DNA of 42,403 nt from Rhizobacter sp. Its GTDB lineage: Bacteria; Pseudomonadota; Gammaproteobacteria; Burkholderiales; Burkholderiaceae_C. Under the pieces are notes generated by a model. That model ran no database searches and was not told the origin of the DNA. It saw only the letters and a program-made list of their open reading frames with translations. Each line of letters starts with the position of its first letter. The stretch's first letter is position 1. Position numbers and translations under genes: made by a program. This document shows positions 1 to 8,151 of this stretch, piece by piece. The stretch spans positions 1 through 42,403 of the forward strand of contig JANYJL010000224.1 in the NCBI GenBank assembly GCA_025361845.1, in the 5' to 3' direction.

Positions 1-1104
1 GTTCACCGGGATCTGCACGATGCCGTTCAACTGGTACTCGACCGGGTCTTCGATCGTCACGATCTTCTCGGCGCCGTGGTTGATCTCGGTCAGCGCGGCG
101 TAGAGCGTCGTTGTCTTCCCGCTGCCGGTCGGGCCGGTGACGAGCAGCAGGCCGTAGGGCAGGCGCGCCAGCTCGCGCAGTTGCCGCACCGTCGGTTCGT
201 CGAAGCCCAGCGTCTCGAAGGTCAGGCCGCGCATATCGTCGGCCAGGCGCTGGCGGTCGAGGATGCGGATGACCGCGTCTTCACCGTGGATCGCCGGCAT
301 CACCGACACACGCAGGTCGATGTCGCGGCCGTCCAGGCGCACCTGGAAGCGGCCGTCCTGCGGCACGCGCCGCTCGGCGATGTCGAGTTCGGCCAGCACC
401 TTGATGCGCGAAACCACCTGCTCGGCGGTGGCGCGGCCGTCGATGCGCCCGGCCGCATCGAGCACGCCATCCACGCGCACCTTGATCGCCATGCCGGCGG
501 GGTCGCTCTCCAGGTGCAGGTCGCTCGCGCTGGCTTTGAGCGCGTCGAAGATCATCGAGCTGACGAGGCGCACCACCGGGCTGCTTTCGGCCGCGATGCC
601 GCCGAGCGACAGGTCTTGCGATGCGTTGTTCTCCGCATCGATCGTGTCGCCGCCGACGCCACTGAGCGCCCCTTCGGTCGCGCGCTGCGAGGCCTCGTGC
701 CGCTTCAGCCAGGCATGGATTTCATCGGCCGTGGCCAGGGCGATGCGGAAGGGCCGCTGCACGCGGTGTTCGATCCAGTCGATGCGGGCGGCGTCGAACG
801 GATCGTCGATGACAAGCCAGGTTTGTTCGATGCGCACTGACACCTCGTGCGCCAGAAACACCAGCCGTCGCTCTGCGTCCGCAAAGGCCAGCAAATCGAA
901 AGCGGGGGCCAGGCCGTGCAGGCGCTCGGCATCGAACACCGGCAAGGAGGCGGCCTCGCCGCAAGCGGCCAGCGTTTCGGCCGGCGACAGGCCGAGCGCC
1001 TGCGCGGCGAGCGTCACGAAATGCTGACCGCTCGCCCGCGCCTGCTGCGATTGCGCCGCGAAGAAGCTGATCGACGGTGCGGTCACCGCGGCATCGCGCT
1101 TCAT
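1..1104 (-). CDS. gspE: Type II secretion ATPase GspE, C-terminus cut by the window edge
   Basis: This is the cytoplasmic hexameric ATPase that powers pseudopilus assembly in type II secretion. 368 codons are visible, reading from ATG at 1104 off the left edge. A Walker A motif GPTGSGKTT lies near residue 323, followed by a VTIEDPVEY-type Asp box. Upstream are the GspE-like middle domain (DLHLES, RVDGVLD) and the arginine-rich RILDR segment. The zinc-binding and C-terminal parts are beyond the edge. The start codon overlaps the stop of gspF (ATGA), so the genes are translationally coupled. PilB/MshE-type pilus ATPases share these motifs. The adjoining gspF and gspG make GspE the better call. 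Confidence 0.93.
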   Translation of the reverse strand, partial: MKRDAAVTAPSISFFAAQSQQARASGQHFVTLAAQALGLSPAETLAACGEAASLPVFDAERLHGLAPAFDLLAFADAERRLVFLAHEVSVRIEQTWLVIDDPFDAARIDWIEHRVQRPFRIALATADEIHAWLKRHEASQRATEGALSGVGGDTIDAENNASQDLSLGGIAAESSPVVRLVSSMIFDALKASASDLHLESDPAGMAIKVRVDGVLDAAGRIDGRATAEQVVSRIKVLAELDIAERRVPQDGRFQVRLDGRDIDLRVSVMPAIHGEDAVIRILDRQRLADDMRGLTFETLGFDEPTVRQLRELARLPYGLLLVTGPTGSGKTTTLYAALTEINHGAEKIVTIEDPVEYQLNGIVQIPVN

Positions 1105-2297
1105 TGCACCATCTCCGTCAGCTGGAAGATCGGCATGTACATCAGCACGACGACGAGGCCGATCACCACGCCCATCACCAGCATCATCACCGGCCCGATC
1201 ACGCGGCCGATCCAGTCGGCGGCGCGAGCCACTTCTTCCTCATGGAACTCGGCAGCGCGGTCGATCATTTCGGCAAGCTTCCCGGTGCGCTCGCCGACGC
1301 GAAAGAAACGCTCGGCCACCAAGGTCGTGAGGCCTTGTGCGGCGAGGCTGTCGGCGAACTGCTGGCCTTCGCTCACGCGTTGGCGCGCGGCCTTCAGCCG
1401 CACCGCGGTGGCCGGCGGCAGCACGCCAGCCGCCATGTCGAGCGAAGCCACCAGGGGCATGCCACCCGAGAGCAGCAGCGCGAGCGTGCGGTACAGGCGC
1501 GCCATCTCGACTGTCGTGAGCATCTCGCGCAGGCGCGGCACCGCGGCACCGATGAGGCGGAGCAGCAGCCTTCCAGCGCCGAGACGCCAGGCCACGACCG
1601 CGCCGAACAGCAGGCTCGCGCCAATGCCGGCGGCCAACGCGGGGTGCGCCGCGAGCGACTGGCCCAGCACCATCAGCACACGCGAGGCCGGCGGCATGCG
1701 GTCGCCCATGTCTTCGAAGACCTGCGCGAACCGAGGCACGACGAAACCGATCAGGAACAGCAGCACCAGGCCGCTCACACCCAACAGGATCATCGGGTAA
1801 AGCGCCGCGGCGACGAGCTTGCCGCGCATCTGCTGCGCGAGGCGCTGGTATTGCACGAAGCGTTGCAGCGCGGGGGCGTAGTCACTGGTGCGTTCCGCGG
1901 CGCGCACCGATTCGGTCAGCAGCACCGGGAACACGGCCGGCTGGGCAGTCAGTGCGGCCGACAGCGGCAGGCCCTCTTCCACGGCCTTCAGCAAGGCGCC
2001 GATCACGTTGCCACCGGCGAGTGCTTCCTTGTCAGCGAGTGTGTGCAGCGCCTCGCGCACCGTGATGCCGGCCTGCACCATCGCCAGCAACTCCTGGCAG
2101 AACAGGTCGAGCGCGAAGGCCCGCGTGCGCACGCTGCGGCCTTGCAGCCACGCTGAAGCCGAGCCGACCGGCGCGATGTCGAGCACCGCGAGGCCACGCG
2201 CCGCGGCGCTGCGCCGAGCGGCGGGCAAGTCGTGCGCGTCGAGCACCAGCCGGCATTCGGCGGCCTGCCCGTTCAGCGCGACGATGCGGAATTGCAT
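1101..2297 (-). CDS. gspF: Type II secretion inner-membrane platform protein GspF
   Basis: GspF is the polytopic inner-membrane platform that couples the GspE ATPase to pseudopilin assembly. The product is 398 residues, the usual family size. Two repeated T2SSF helical domains are visible, at about 60-185 and 265-388. Hydrophobic segments lie near 160-190 and 215, and a long one near the C-terminus (365-395). I chose ATG 2297 (MQFRIVALNG), which matches the normal family N-terminus; an upstream in-frame ATG at 2369 would add 24 residues that overlap the end of gspG. It ends with a 4-base overlap on gspE. Confidence 0.93.
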   Translation of the reverse strand: MQFRIVALNGQAAECRLVLDAHDLPAARRSAAARGLAVLDIAPVGSASAWLQGRSVRTRAFALDLFCQELLAMVQAGITVREALHTLADKEALAGGNVIGALLKAVEEGLPLSAALTAQPAVFPVLLTESVRAAERTSDYAPALQRFVQYQRLAQQMRGKLVAAALYPMILLGVSGLVLLFLIGFVVPRFAQVFEDMGDRMPPASRVLMVLGQSLAAHPALAAGIGASLLFGAVVAWRLGAGRLLLRLIGAAVPRLREMLTTVEMARLYRTLALLLSGGMPLVASLDMAAGVLPPATAVRLKAARQRVSEGQQFADSLAAQGLTTLVAERFFRVGERTGKLAEMIDRAAEFHEEEVARAADWIGRVIGPVMMLVMGVVIGLVVVLMYMPIFQLTEMVQ

Positions 2298-2316
2298 GAT
2301 CGTGTCCGCCGTCGGC

Positions 2317-2751
2317 TCAGCGCTCGATGCCCACGTCCTGCGCATCGCCCGTGCCGCCGGGTTGCCCATCGCGGCCGAGCGTCAGCAGGTCGAACTCACC
2401 CTTCACTCCCGGCGTGCGGTAGATGTAGGGCCGGCCCCAGGGGTCTTGCGGCAGTTCACGCTTGAGGTAGGCACCGGCCCAGCGCGGTTCGTCCTCGGGC
2501 TTGACCATCAGCGCCGCCAGCCCTTGTGTGCCGTTCGGGTAGTGGCCGGTGTCGATGCGGTACTGGTCGAGCGCCTTCTCGAGCGAATCGATCTGCGCCC
2601 TCGCCACCTGGGTCTCGCTCTTGCCGATCTGTGCAAAGAACTTCGGCCCCACGAGACCGGCCAGCAGGCCGATGATGACCATGACCACCAACAACTCCAG
2701 CAGGGTGAAACCGGCCTCGCTGCTGCTGTCCGCCAGCAGGGGTTTGCGCAT
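2317..2751 (-). CDS. gspG: Type II secretion major pseudopilin GspG, internal start inside the epsA reading frame
   Basis: GspG is the main subunit of the type II pseudopilus. Read from ATG 2751 the product is 144 residues, typical of the family. It has a 14-residue leader MRKPLLADSSSEAG, a prepilin peptidase site G/FTLLE with the required Glu at mature position 5, one hydrophobic helix, and a C-terminal GspG domain (DSLEKALDQYRIDTGHYP, DPWGRPY). A GGGGG run sits 8 bases before this ATG and could serve as a ribosome binding site. There is no stop codon between this gene and the upstream LuxR regulator: the frame is open from 3624 to 2317. GspG may therefore be made alone from the internal ATG, as part of a 435-residue fusion, or both. 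Confidence 0.85.
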   Translation of the reverse strand: MRKPLLADSSSEAGFTLLELLVVMVIIGLLAGLVGPKFFAQIGKSETQVARAQIDSLEKALDQYRIDTGHYPNGTQGLAALMVKPEDEPRWAGAYLKRELPQDPWGRPYIYRTPGVKGEFDLLTLGRDGQPGGTGDAQDVGIER

Positions 2752-3624
2752 GCTCGAAGCCCCCAGCAGCTTGATCGAGATGGCCTTCGACACCGCCTGC
2801 GCGCGGTTGCTCGCATTCAGTTTGCGCAGGATCTTCTGCACATGGTTCTTCACCGTCAAAGGGCTGATGCTGAGGATCATGCCGATCTCCAAATTGCTTT
2901 TGCCTTCACGGATCCAGCGCAGGATTTCGACCTCGCGGTCGGTGACACCGGCATCGCGCTCGCCGGTCTGCTCCACCTCGGCCGCGGGCCGCTCGCGTGT
3001 CTGCGCGCGGCTGTAGGCGCTGAAGACATGCGGCACCAGCATCTGGGCCAGTTGCCGGTCACGCTCGCCGGGCATGCTGCGCATGGAGACGAAGGCGAAG
3101 AAACAATGCGCCGATGCCGCCGTCTGAGCCTTCGGAATGCCATGCACCACACAATCGCCGAAGCCGATCGAGGCCAGTTCTTCACCGAGGCGCACATCGG
3201 CGCTGTACTCGGCGTCCTTGCTGATGAGCAGAGGCTCATAGCCGTCGCCGATCCAGCGGTCCATCAGGTCGTTGGCCAGCCCGTCGCGGGGGTGGCAAAG
3301 ACGGGCGAGGGCCTCGGGGTCGATCGGGATGCTGTAGTAGTAGTCGTAGAACATGCGCGCGCTCTGGCTGCGTGGCACACCGCACACCAGCACGTCGTGC
3401 GGCAACACCGACTGCAAGCGCCCCTGCGCCCAGACGAAAAACTCGTAGCGGCGGCGCACCAGCACGGCGTCGGCCATGACCTTGAGCAGGGCATTCACGT
3501 CACTGTTGCTCAAGACGGCCTGGATCGCCGCGGAGGCTTCGGTCTGCGTCTCGTCGCGCAAGGCCGGGACGGGCGGCTCGGCGGCGCGCGTCGGCGCGCG
3601 CGCGGCTGCAGCATCAGTAAGCAT
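2317..3624 (-). CDS. epsA: LuxR-family regulator EpsA, in-frame with GspG (435-residue open frame)
   Basis: Residues 1-291 resemble the EpsA family of LuxR-type regulators found in exosortase B exopolysaccharide loci. An N-terminal sensor-like region (about 28-205) contains an FVWAQGRLQSVLPHDVLVCG stretch. A GerE-type helix-turn-helix follows at about 227-285 (VTDREVEILRWIREGKSN, LTVKNHVQKILRKL). EpsA would be expected to end near residue 290, but the codons run directly into GspG at Met292. ATG 3624 overlaps the last 11 bases of the upstream sugar transferase gene. The role, control of exopolysaccharide genes, is inferred from family and position. If translated through, the product would be a DNA-binding domain joined to a pseudopilin membrane helix. 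Confidence 0.8.
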   Translation of the reverse strand: MLTDAAAARAPTRAAEPPVPALRDETQTEASAAIQAVLSNSDVNALLKVMADAVLVRRRYEFFVWAQGRLQSVLPHDVLVCGVPRSQSARMFYDYYYSIPIDPEALARLCHPRDGLANDLMDRWIGDGYEPLLISKDAEYSADVRLGEELASIGFGDCVVHGIPKAQTAASAHCFFAFVSMRSMPGERDRQLAQMLVPHVFSAYSRAQTRERPAAEVEQTGERDAGVTDREVEILRWIREGKSNLEIGMILSISPLTVKNHVQKILRKLNASNRAQAVSKAISIKLLGASSMRKPLLADSSSEAGFTLLELLVVMVIIGLLAGLVGPKFFAQIGKSETQVARAQIDSLEKALDQYRIDTGHYPNGTQGLAALMVKPEDEPRWAGAYLKRELPQDPWGRPYIYRTPGVKGEFDLLTLGRDGQPGGTGDAQDVGIER

Positions 3625-5017
3625 TGGTTTGCCTCAGAACGATCTTGACGGTGCGCAGAAGAATCTGCAGGTCGAAGCCGAGCGACCAGCGTCGCAGGTA
3701 GTCGAGGTCGAATTCGATGCGCTGGCGCATCTTGTCGACGGTGTCGGTCTCGCCGCGCAGGCCGTTGACCTGGGCCCAGCCGGTGATGCCGGGCTTGACC
3801 TTGTGCCGCATCATGTAGCCCTTGATGAGGTGTCGGTACAACTCGTTGTGGGCCACCGCATGCGGGCGCGGGCCGACCATGCTCATGCGGCCTTGCAGCA
3901 CGTTGAACAGCTGCGGCAGTTCGTCGATCGAGGTCTTGCGCATGAAGGCGCCGAAGGGCGTGATGCGCTGGTCGCCGCGCGTGGCCTGCGTGACCTCGGC
4001 GCCGTCTTCGGCCACCGTCATGCTGCGGAATTTGTAGACCACGATGTCCTTGCCGTCGACGCCGTAGCGGCGCTGCCTGAACATCACCGGCCCGGGCGAG
4101 CTGAGCTTCACGCCGATGGCCGCCAGCAGCATCAACGGCGACAGCAGCGCGAGTGCGAAGCTCGCGATCAGCAGGTCGCTGGCACGCTTGACGATGCCGT
4201 TGACACCGACGAAGGGGGTCTCGCAGATGGCCACGACCGGGATACCGTTCACATCGTCGATGCGCGCCTGGATCAGGTCGAAGATGAAGATGTCGGGCAC
4301 GAAGTAGATCGACGCGGTGGTGTCCTTCATCTCGTCCAGCAGCTTCAGCACGCGGGGCTGTGCGTTCATCGGCAGCGCGATGAAGACAGCCTCGATGCCG
4401 TGCGCCTTGACATAGCCGGCGGCCGTGTGGATGTCGCCCAGCAACGGGCCTTCCTCAGGGGCTGCACCGGCACCGTCTTCACCCGTGTCGTCGCCGAAGA
4501 ATCCCTTGAACTGGAAACCCAGCGTCGGCTCGTTGCACATGTCGCGGGCGAGCTTGCGACCGATGTCGTTGGTGGACACGATCACCGCACGGCGAAAGCC
4601 GTCGATCGCCAGCAACTGGGGGACCAACAGCGGAATCACCCTGTGGGCGGTGTATTGCAGCAGTGGCGTCAGGCCGATCCAGGTGAACAGCATCGCCGGC
4701 TCGAAGTGGCCGATGAAACGCGTGGCGTAGCCGAAGAAGACCATCAGCCCGGCCACCATGAGCCAGTTCGACAGGATGCCGCCGAGCAGGCCGCGGCGGA
4801 TGCGGCTGATCGACACCTCGCCCGGAAAGGTGAGCGAAAACGCGATCAGCGCGAGCACCAGTTCCGCCCCGACGAAGGGGGTGTCGGTCACAGCGCAACT
4901 GATGAACAGTGCCAGCACGATCAGCACCGGGTCCACTGTCATGCGCACCAGCCCGATGACGGAGCTGCGGCCGCGGGCGATGTCGGTGGAGCGGGAGGTG
5001 ATCAGCATGGACGGCAT
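3614..5017 (-). CDS. Undecaprenyl-phosphate sugar phosphotransferase (priming glycosyltransferase)
   Basis: This integral membrane enzyme starts each exopolysaccharide repeat by transferring a sugar 1-phosphate, probably glucose, to undecaprenyl phosphate. The product is 467 residues with the full WcaJ/PssZ-type layout: several N-terminal membrane helices (about 25-130), a central nucleotide-fold domain (about 140-260), a hydrophobic segment (283-306) and the catalytic bacterial sugar transferase domain. That domain carries YKFRSM, DELPQLFNVLQG, MSMVGPRPH and PGITGWAQVNGL. The gene is first in a minus-strand group with epsA, gspG, gspF and gspE. No clear Shine-Dalgarno precedes ATG 5017, and ATG 5008 is an alternative. 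Substrate identity cannot be read from sequence. Confidence 0.92.
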   Translation of the reverse strand: MPSMLITSRSTDIARGRSSVIGLVRMTVDPVLIVLALFISCAVTDTPFVGAELVLALIAFSLTFPGEVSISRIRRGLLGGILSNWLMVAGLMVFFGYATRFIGHFEPAMLFTWIGLTPLLQYTAHRVIPLLVPQLLAIDGFRRAVIVSTNDIGRKLARDMCNEPTLGFQFKGFFGDDTGEDGAGAAPEEGPLLGDIHTAAGYVKAHGIEAVFIALPMNAQPRVLKLLDEMKDTTASIYFVPDIFIFDLIQARIDDVNGIPVVAICETPFVGVNGIVKRASDLLIASFALALLSPLMLLAAIGVKLSSPGPVMFRQRRYGVDGKDIVVYKFRSMTVAEDGAEVTQATRGDQRITPFGAFMRKTSIDELPQLFNVLQGRMSMVGPRPHAVAHNELYRHLIKGYMMRHKVKPGITGWAQVNGLRGETDTVDKMRQRIEFDLDYLRRWSLGFDLQILLRTVKIVLRQTNAY

Positions 5018-5067
5018 GGGCGGGGAAGCGCAGAAGGTAGCGGGCTTGTGTGACGGGTTGCTGAACC

Positions 5068-5110
5068 GACCGTGTCGCTTCAGGCAATAGAAATGCGTGC
5101 TGACACGGTC
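5068..5110. promoter_or_regulatory. Inverted 9-bp operator-like pair upstream of the sugar transferase operon
   Basis: GACCGTGTC at 5068-5076 is the exact reverse complement of GACACGGTC at 5102-5110. The arms are 25 bases apart and lie 51-93 bases upstream of the start at 5017. The core TGACACGG also occurs in the gene-free stretches at 20583-20590 and, inverted, at 33689-33696. That distribution suggests a shared regulator binding site, though a cruciform or chance repeat is possible. Confidence 0.4.
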
Positions 5111-5124
5111 TTGTCACCAAGCCT

Positions 5125-5748
5125 TCATGCGGACGGGTGCGCGCTCTTGCGCCGACGGCGCAGGCCCAGCCCCAACACGCCGAAGCCGGCAGCCAGCATC
5201 AGCACCGAACTCGCTTCGGGAACGGGCGCCACGGTGCAGTTGAAGCGGATCACCATGTCGTCGTAGTCGTAGTCGGAGCCCAGGCGCGAGCGGCCGTCTT
5301 CGAACAGCAGGCGACCGGAGAGGCCCCCCTGGTCGAGCACGATGCCGACGTTGGCGTCGTTCCACGCGTAGTTGTTGCGGTTGCTCGACTCGGCACGGCC
5401 CGCGCTTTGAAACGCGATGTCGAGCAGACCGACGTCGGCCCGCGTCGTGAGGGTCGTGCCCAGGCTCGCGCGGCTGTCGATCATCGAGGCGCCGTCGGGC
5501 CCGAAGAACTGGTTGCGTTGTGCCGCGTCCGAGCCTTCGAAGGTGTAGCTGATGAAGGCGCGTTGACCCGGGTCGAGCGTCAGGCGCAACTTGCCCACGG
5601 TGAAGTTCAGGCCGCTGCCGACGATCTGGTTGGCACCGGTGGTGTTGCGGGCGGCCGTGCCTCCGATCACTTCGAGAAAACTTTCGGCCTTGGCGGCCGG
5701 AAGCAAGGCGGCCAAAGCAAGGCCGAGTGCGAGCAGACGAAGTTTCAT
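5125..5748 (-). CDS. PEP-CTERM sorting domain protein, VPEAS variant
   Basis: This is a secreted protein of unknown function, predicted to be recognised by an exosortase and cut near its C-terminus. From ATG 5748 it is 207 residues. It has a signal peptide of about 20 residues ending AAKA, a body without a recognised enzyme domain, and an Asp-rich DYDYDDMVIRFN stretch resembling DUF4114-type proteins. The C-terminal signal is VPEAS followed by a hydrophobic helix and an RRRRK tail. AAGGG sits 6 bases before the chosen ATG; an upstream in-frame ATG at 5922 would add 58 residues that do not look like protein. XrtB, encoded at 28508-29383, is its likely sortase. Confidence 0.85.
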   Translation of the reverse strand: MKLRLLALGLALAALLPAAKAESFLEVIGGTAARNTTGANQIVGSGLNFTVGKLRLTLDPGQRAFISYTFEGSDAAQRNQFFGPDGASMIDSRASLGTTLTTRADVGLLDIAFQSAGRAESSNRNNYAWNDANVGIVLDQGGLSGRLLFEDGRSRLGSDYDYDDMVIRFNCTVAPVPEASSVLMLAAGFGVLGLGLRRRRKSAHPSA

Positions 5749-6103
5749 GGGGGACCCTTGTGGAGTGATGAGTTGGTGTGATCCGCGCTCGCCGCTTTCC
5801 GACAGCACACGCGATGACAGCGTGATGACGAGACGCATCGGACTCGGCGGTCCGCGTGGAACATCACCGCCATTGAAGAGTAGGCAAGCGCGCTGAAGCG
5901 CTCTATCTCGGATCGGTGGCAATTGCCGAAGGTCTACGCGCCGTTCGGACTACCTGAAACACATTCGCTTGCGGGTTCCCGGCCGATTCGGTCTGCGCCG
6001 GATGGCGGACCCCGCGAGTCGGGGGGGGGGGTGGAGGCGCCGGTGTGTTGTTGTTTGTGGAGGACATCAAACCGTCAAGTTCGACCTCTAGGCTGCGCTT
6101 CTC
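5749..6103. other. Divergent gene-free region containing an 11-G tract
   Basis: These 355 bases separate the minus-strand PEP-CTERM gene from the plus-strand protease/exosortase operon and should hold both promoters. I see no convincing gene. Notable pieces are an uninterrupted run of 11 G at 6021-6031, 73 bases before the plus-strand start, two ATGAC copies six bases apart near 5812-5830, and the perfect palindrome GGCAATTGCC near 5917-5930. I could not assign sigma-70 boxes with confidence. Confidence 0.6.
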
Positions 6104-6781
6104 ATGAAACGTTTCGCCTTTCGTTCACCGGCTTTCGTTCGTTGCCTGCCCTTCGTCGTCTTCGTCGTCGCGCTGGCTGCGCGCGGTGCCGCCGACGGCC
6201 ACACCGACACACGCTGGCTCTACCCATTGCAGGCGGGTGCGAGCGCACTCGCGCTGGCTTTTCTGTGGCGCCACTACAGCGAGTTGCGGGCGGACCGGCG
6301 TGCGGCGGCGCGGCCGGCGCATTGGTTGTTGAGCATCGGCGTGGGGCTGGCGGTGTTCGTGCTGTGGATCGCCCTGACCGAGCCCTGGATGCGTGTGGGC
6401 GAGCCTGTCGCCGCGTTCGTTCCGGTGCAGGCCGATGGCAGCCTGCAATGGGGCTTGATCGCGTTGCGAGGCATGGGCGCGGTGCTCGTGGTGCCCTTGA
6501 TCGAGGAACTGTTCTGGCGCTCGTTCCTGATGCGCTGGATCGACAACCGCGACTTCCTCGCCCACGCGCCGCAACACACGAGCCTGTATGCCTTGCTGGC
6601 CAGCTCGGCCGTGTTCGCGCTCGGGCACGACCTGTGGCTGGCCGGCCTGCTGGCGGGCCTGGCCTTCGGTGCCTTGTACCGTCACACCGGCCGCATCTGG
6701 CACGCCGTGGCGGCACATGCCGTGGCGAACCTGGCGCTGGCTGTCTGGGTGGTGCACCAACGCGCCTGGGGCTTCTGGTGA
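6104..6781 (+). CDS. CAAX-type intramembrane protease (Abi/CPBP family), exosortase-associated
   Basis: This polytopic membrane protein of 225 residues belongs to the CPBP family, which includes a subgroup known from exosortase loci (pepcterm_CAAX). The conserved catalytic positions are visible: the EELFWR glutamates at 134-135 with Arg139, His175 in FALGHD, and His205/Asn209 in HAVANL. About six hydrophobic helices are apparent. It is the first gene of a tightly packed plus-strand operon, and its stop overlaps the GTG start of the next gene. Family knowledge suggests intramembrane proteolysis, perhaps of sorted proteins or leftover sorting tails. The actual substrate is unknown. No strong ribosome binding site precedes ATG 6104. 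Confidence 0.88.
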   Translation: MKRFAFRSPAFVRCLPFVVFVVALAARGAADGHTDTRWLYPLQAGASALALAFLWRHYSELRADRRAAARPAHWLLSIGVGLAVFVLWIALTEPWMRVGEPVAAFVPVQADGSLQWGLIALRGMGAVLVVPLIEELFWRSFLMRWIDNRDFLAHAPQHTSLYALLASSAVFALGHDLWLAGLLAGLAFGALYRHTGRIWHAVAAHAVANLALAVWVVHQRAWGFW

Positions 6782-7629
6782 GGCGGCGCGACTTCGCGGT
6801 GGCTTCGGCCACGGCGCTTGCGATGCCGCCGGCCTTCGCGCTGATGGCTGGCGCCGCACCCGATTCACCGAGCGCGCGGCTCGACGCCAACCGCGCCGAC
6901 TCACCCTACGCCTGCGTGGCCAGCCTGATGGGTGGCGGTTGCTACAGCGCGGTGTGCATCGCGCCGCAATTCGTGCTGACGGCCGCGCATGTGGCTGCCA
7001 AAGCGCCGGACCTGTTCCTCTACCTCAACCTCGGGCGCGACCTGAGCCACCGCTACGCCATCAAGCGTGTGGCCACACCACCGCAGCCCGCGACGGCGGA
7101 CCCATCGCTGCCCGTCGGCGACCTCGCCCTGCTCGAAATCGATGGCCGCCTGCCCGAAGGCTTGGCATTGCCGCCTTTGGCCAGCACGCCGGCACGCGAG
7201 GGCCTGCGCATCGAGCTCGCAGGTTATGGCGCCTCGGGCCACGGCGACCGCGGCGTGACGGTCGGCAGCAACCCGATGCTCAAGCGCATCGGCGCCAACC
7301 GCATCGACCGCGTGCTGCGCAGCGACGATGCCAGCGCCACGCCGATGCTGTATTACTTTGGTTTCGATGCCGCGAACGCACGCGATGGGCGTTCGCTGGG
7401 TAACGGCATCGAAGCGGGTCTGGCCAGCGGTGACTCGGGCAGCCCGGCCTTCGTGCGTGAGAACGGCCGGCTCGCGCTGCTGGGCATCAACAGCTTCGTG
7501 ATCCGCAGTGGCTCGCCGTCGGCGCCCGCGAACGGCTTCGGCACGGTCGGTGGCGGCCAGGTGCTCGCCGCGCACAAGGCCTGGCTGCATTCGGTGCTGG
7601 GCGAAGGTGTGTGGGCCGGGTTGGCCTGA
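6778..7629 (+). CDS. Tat-exported trypsin-like serine protease 1
   Basis: This secreted S1-family serine protease is 283 residues from GTG 6778. The start gives an N-terminal RRRDF twin-arginine motif, a hydrophobic stretch and a cleavage region near AFALMAG, and it overlaps the preceding stop as GTGA. The catalytic triad looks intact: His71 in LTAAHV, Asp115 in DLALLEI and Ser220 in SGDSGSP. Cys46, Cys55 and Cys60 could form a disulphide after export. Unlike its paralogue at 8738, it ends without a C-terminal membrane helix or sorting tail. The frame stays open upstream to 5923, but that part overlaps the CAAX protease gene and is not credible protein. Substrate unknown. Confidence 0.87.
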   Translation: MRRRDFAVASATALAMPPAFALMAGAAPDSPSARLDANRADSPYACVASLMGGGCYSAVCIAPQFVLTAAHVAAKAPDLFLYLNLGRDLSHRYAIKRVATPPQPATADPSLPVGDLALLEIDGRLPEGLALPPLASTPAREGLRIELAGYGASGHGDRGVTVGSNPMLKRIGANRIDRVLRSDDASATPMLYYFGFDAANARDGRSLGNGIEAGLASGDSGSPAFVRENGRLALLGINSFVIRSGSPSAPANGFGTVGGGQVLAAHKAWLHSVLGEGVWAGLA

Positions 7630-7638
7630 AGACCCGCC

Positions 7639-8151
7639 ATGTCCGCACGCACCCGCCTCATCGTCTTCGTCGCCGTGTTCCTGCTGCTGTACGGCGGCTT
7701 GCAGTTCGCCACCGGTTTGCAGCGCTGGTTCATCGACGATCTGACCGTTCCTCTGGCGGCCTGGGCGATCAACACCACCGGTGTGTCACCCGTGCCCGTG
7801 CATGCCAACGGCTCGCGCCTCGTGGCCTCGGGCGGCGGCTTGAATGTCTTGCAGGGCTGCGAAGGGCTGGACTTGCTGTGCCTGTGGATCGCCGCGGTCA
7901 GTGCCGGCCCGTTCACCTGGCGGGCCCGCCTGCTGGCGCTGACGCTGGGCTCGGCCGTCGTCGTGGCACTCAACCAGATCCGGCTCGTCAGCCTTTATCA
8001 GCTCTACCGACAGCACCGCGCATGGTTCGACGATGCCCACGGCTTGTGGGGGCCGCTGGCCCTGGTCGTGCTGGTGTGGGCGCTGTATTCGCTGTGGCAG
8101 CGCGCTTCGGGCACCCCCTGGGTCACGACAGCCCAAGCGGCCACGCCGTGA
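7639..8151 (+). CDS. Compact exosortase-family protein (XrtM/XrtH-like)
   Basis: This is a 170-residue membrane protein, much shorter than the 291-residue XrtB in the same window. It keeps the order of exosortase active residues: Cys74 in GCEGLDLL, Arg115 in LNQIRLV and a His in DDAHGLWG (His134). Each lies beside a hydrophobic helix. Family knowledge predicts a cysteine transpeptidase that cuts a C-terminal sorting signal at the outer face of the inner membrane. It sits between two Tat-exported proteases, and the second of these ends in a sorting-like tail that is the obvious candidate substrate. The subfamily assignment is uncertain because I cannot run the models. Confidence 0.75.
   Translation: MSARTRLIVFVAVFLLLYGGLQFATGLQRWFIDDLTVPLAAWAINTTGVSPVPVHANGSRLVASGGGLNVLQGCEGLDLLCLWIAAVSAGPFTWRARLLALTLGSAVVVALNQIRLVSLYQLYRQHRAWFDDAHGLWGPLALVVLVWALYSLWQRASGTPWVTTAQAATP

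Noticed and set aside
1888-3648. A 586-codon plus-strand open frame
   Set aside because: It lies opposite gspF, gspG and epsA, all of which have clear family motifs.
5101-5116. Sigma-54 promoter (TGGCAC-N5-TTGC)
   Set aside because: The -24-like TGACAC lacks the GG, the -12 GC is absent and the spacing is off by one.
5923-6777. N-terminal extension of protease 1
   Set aside because: It overlaps the CAAX protease gene in another frame and gives no protein-like sequence. The GTG at 6778 restores a proper Tat signal.
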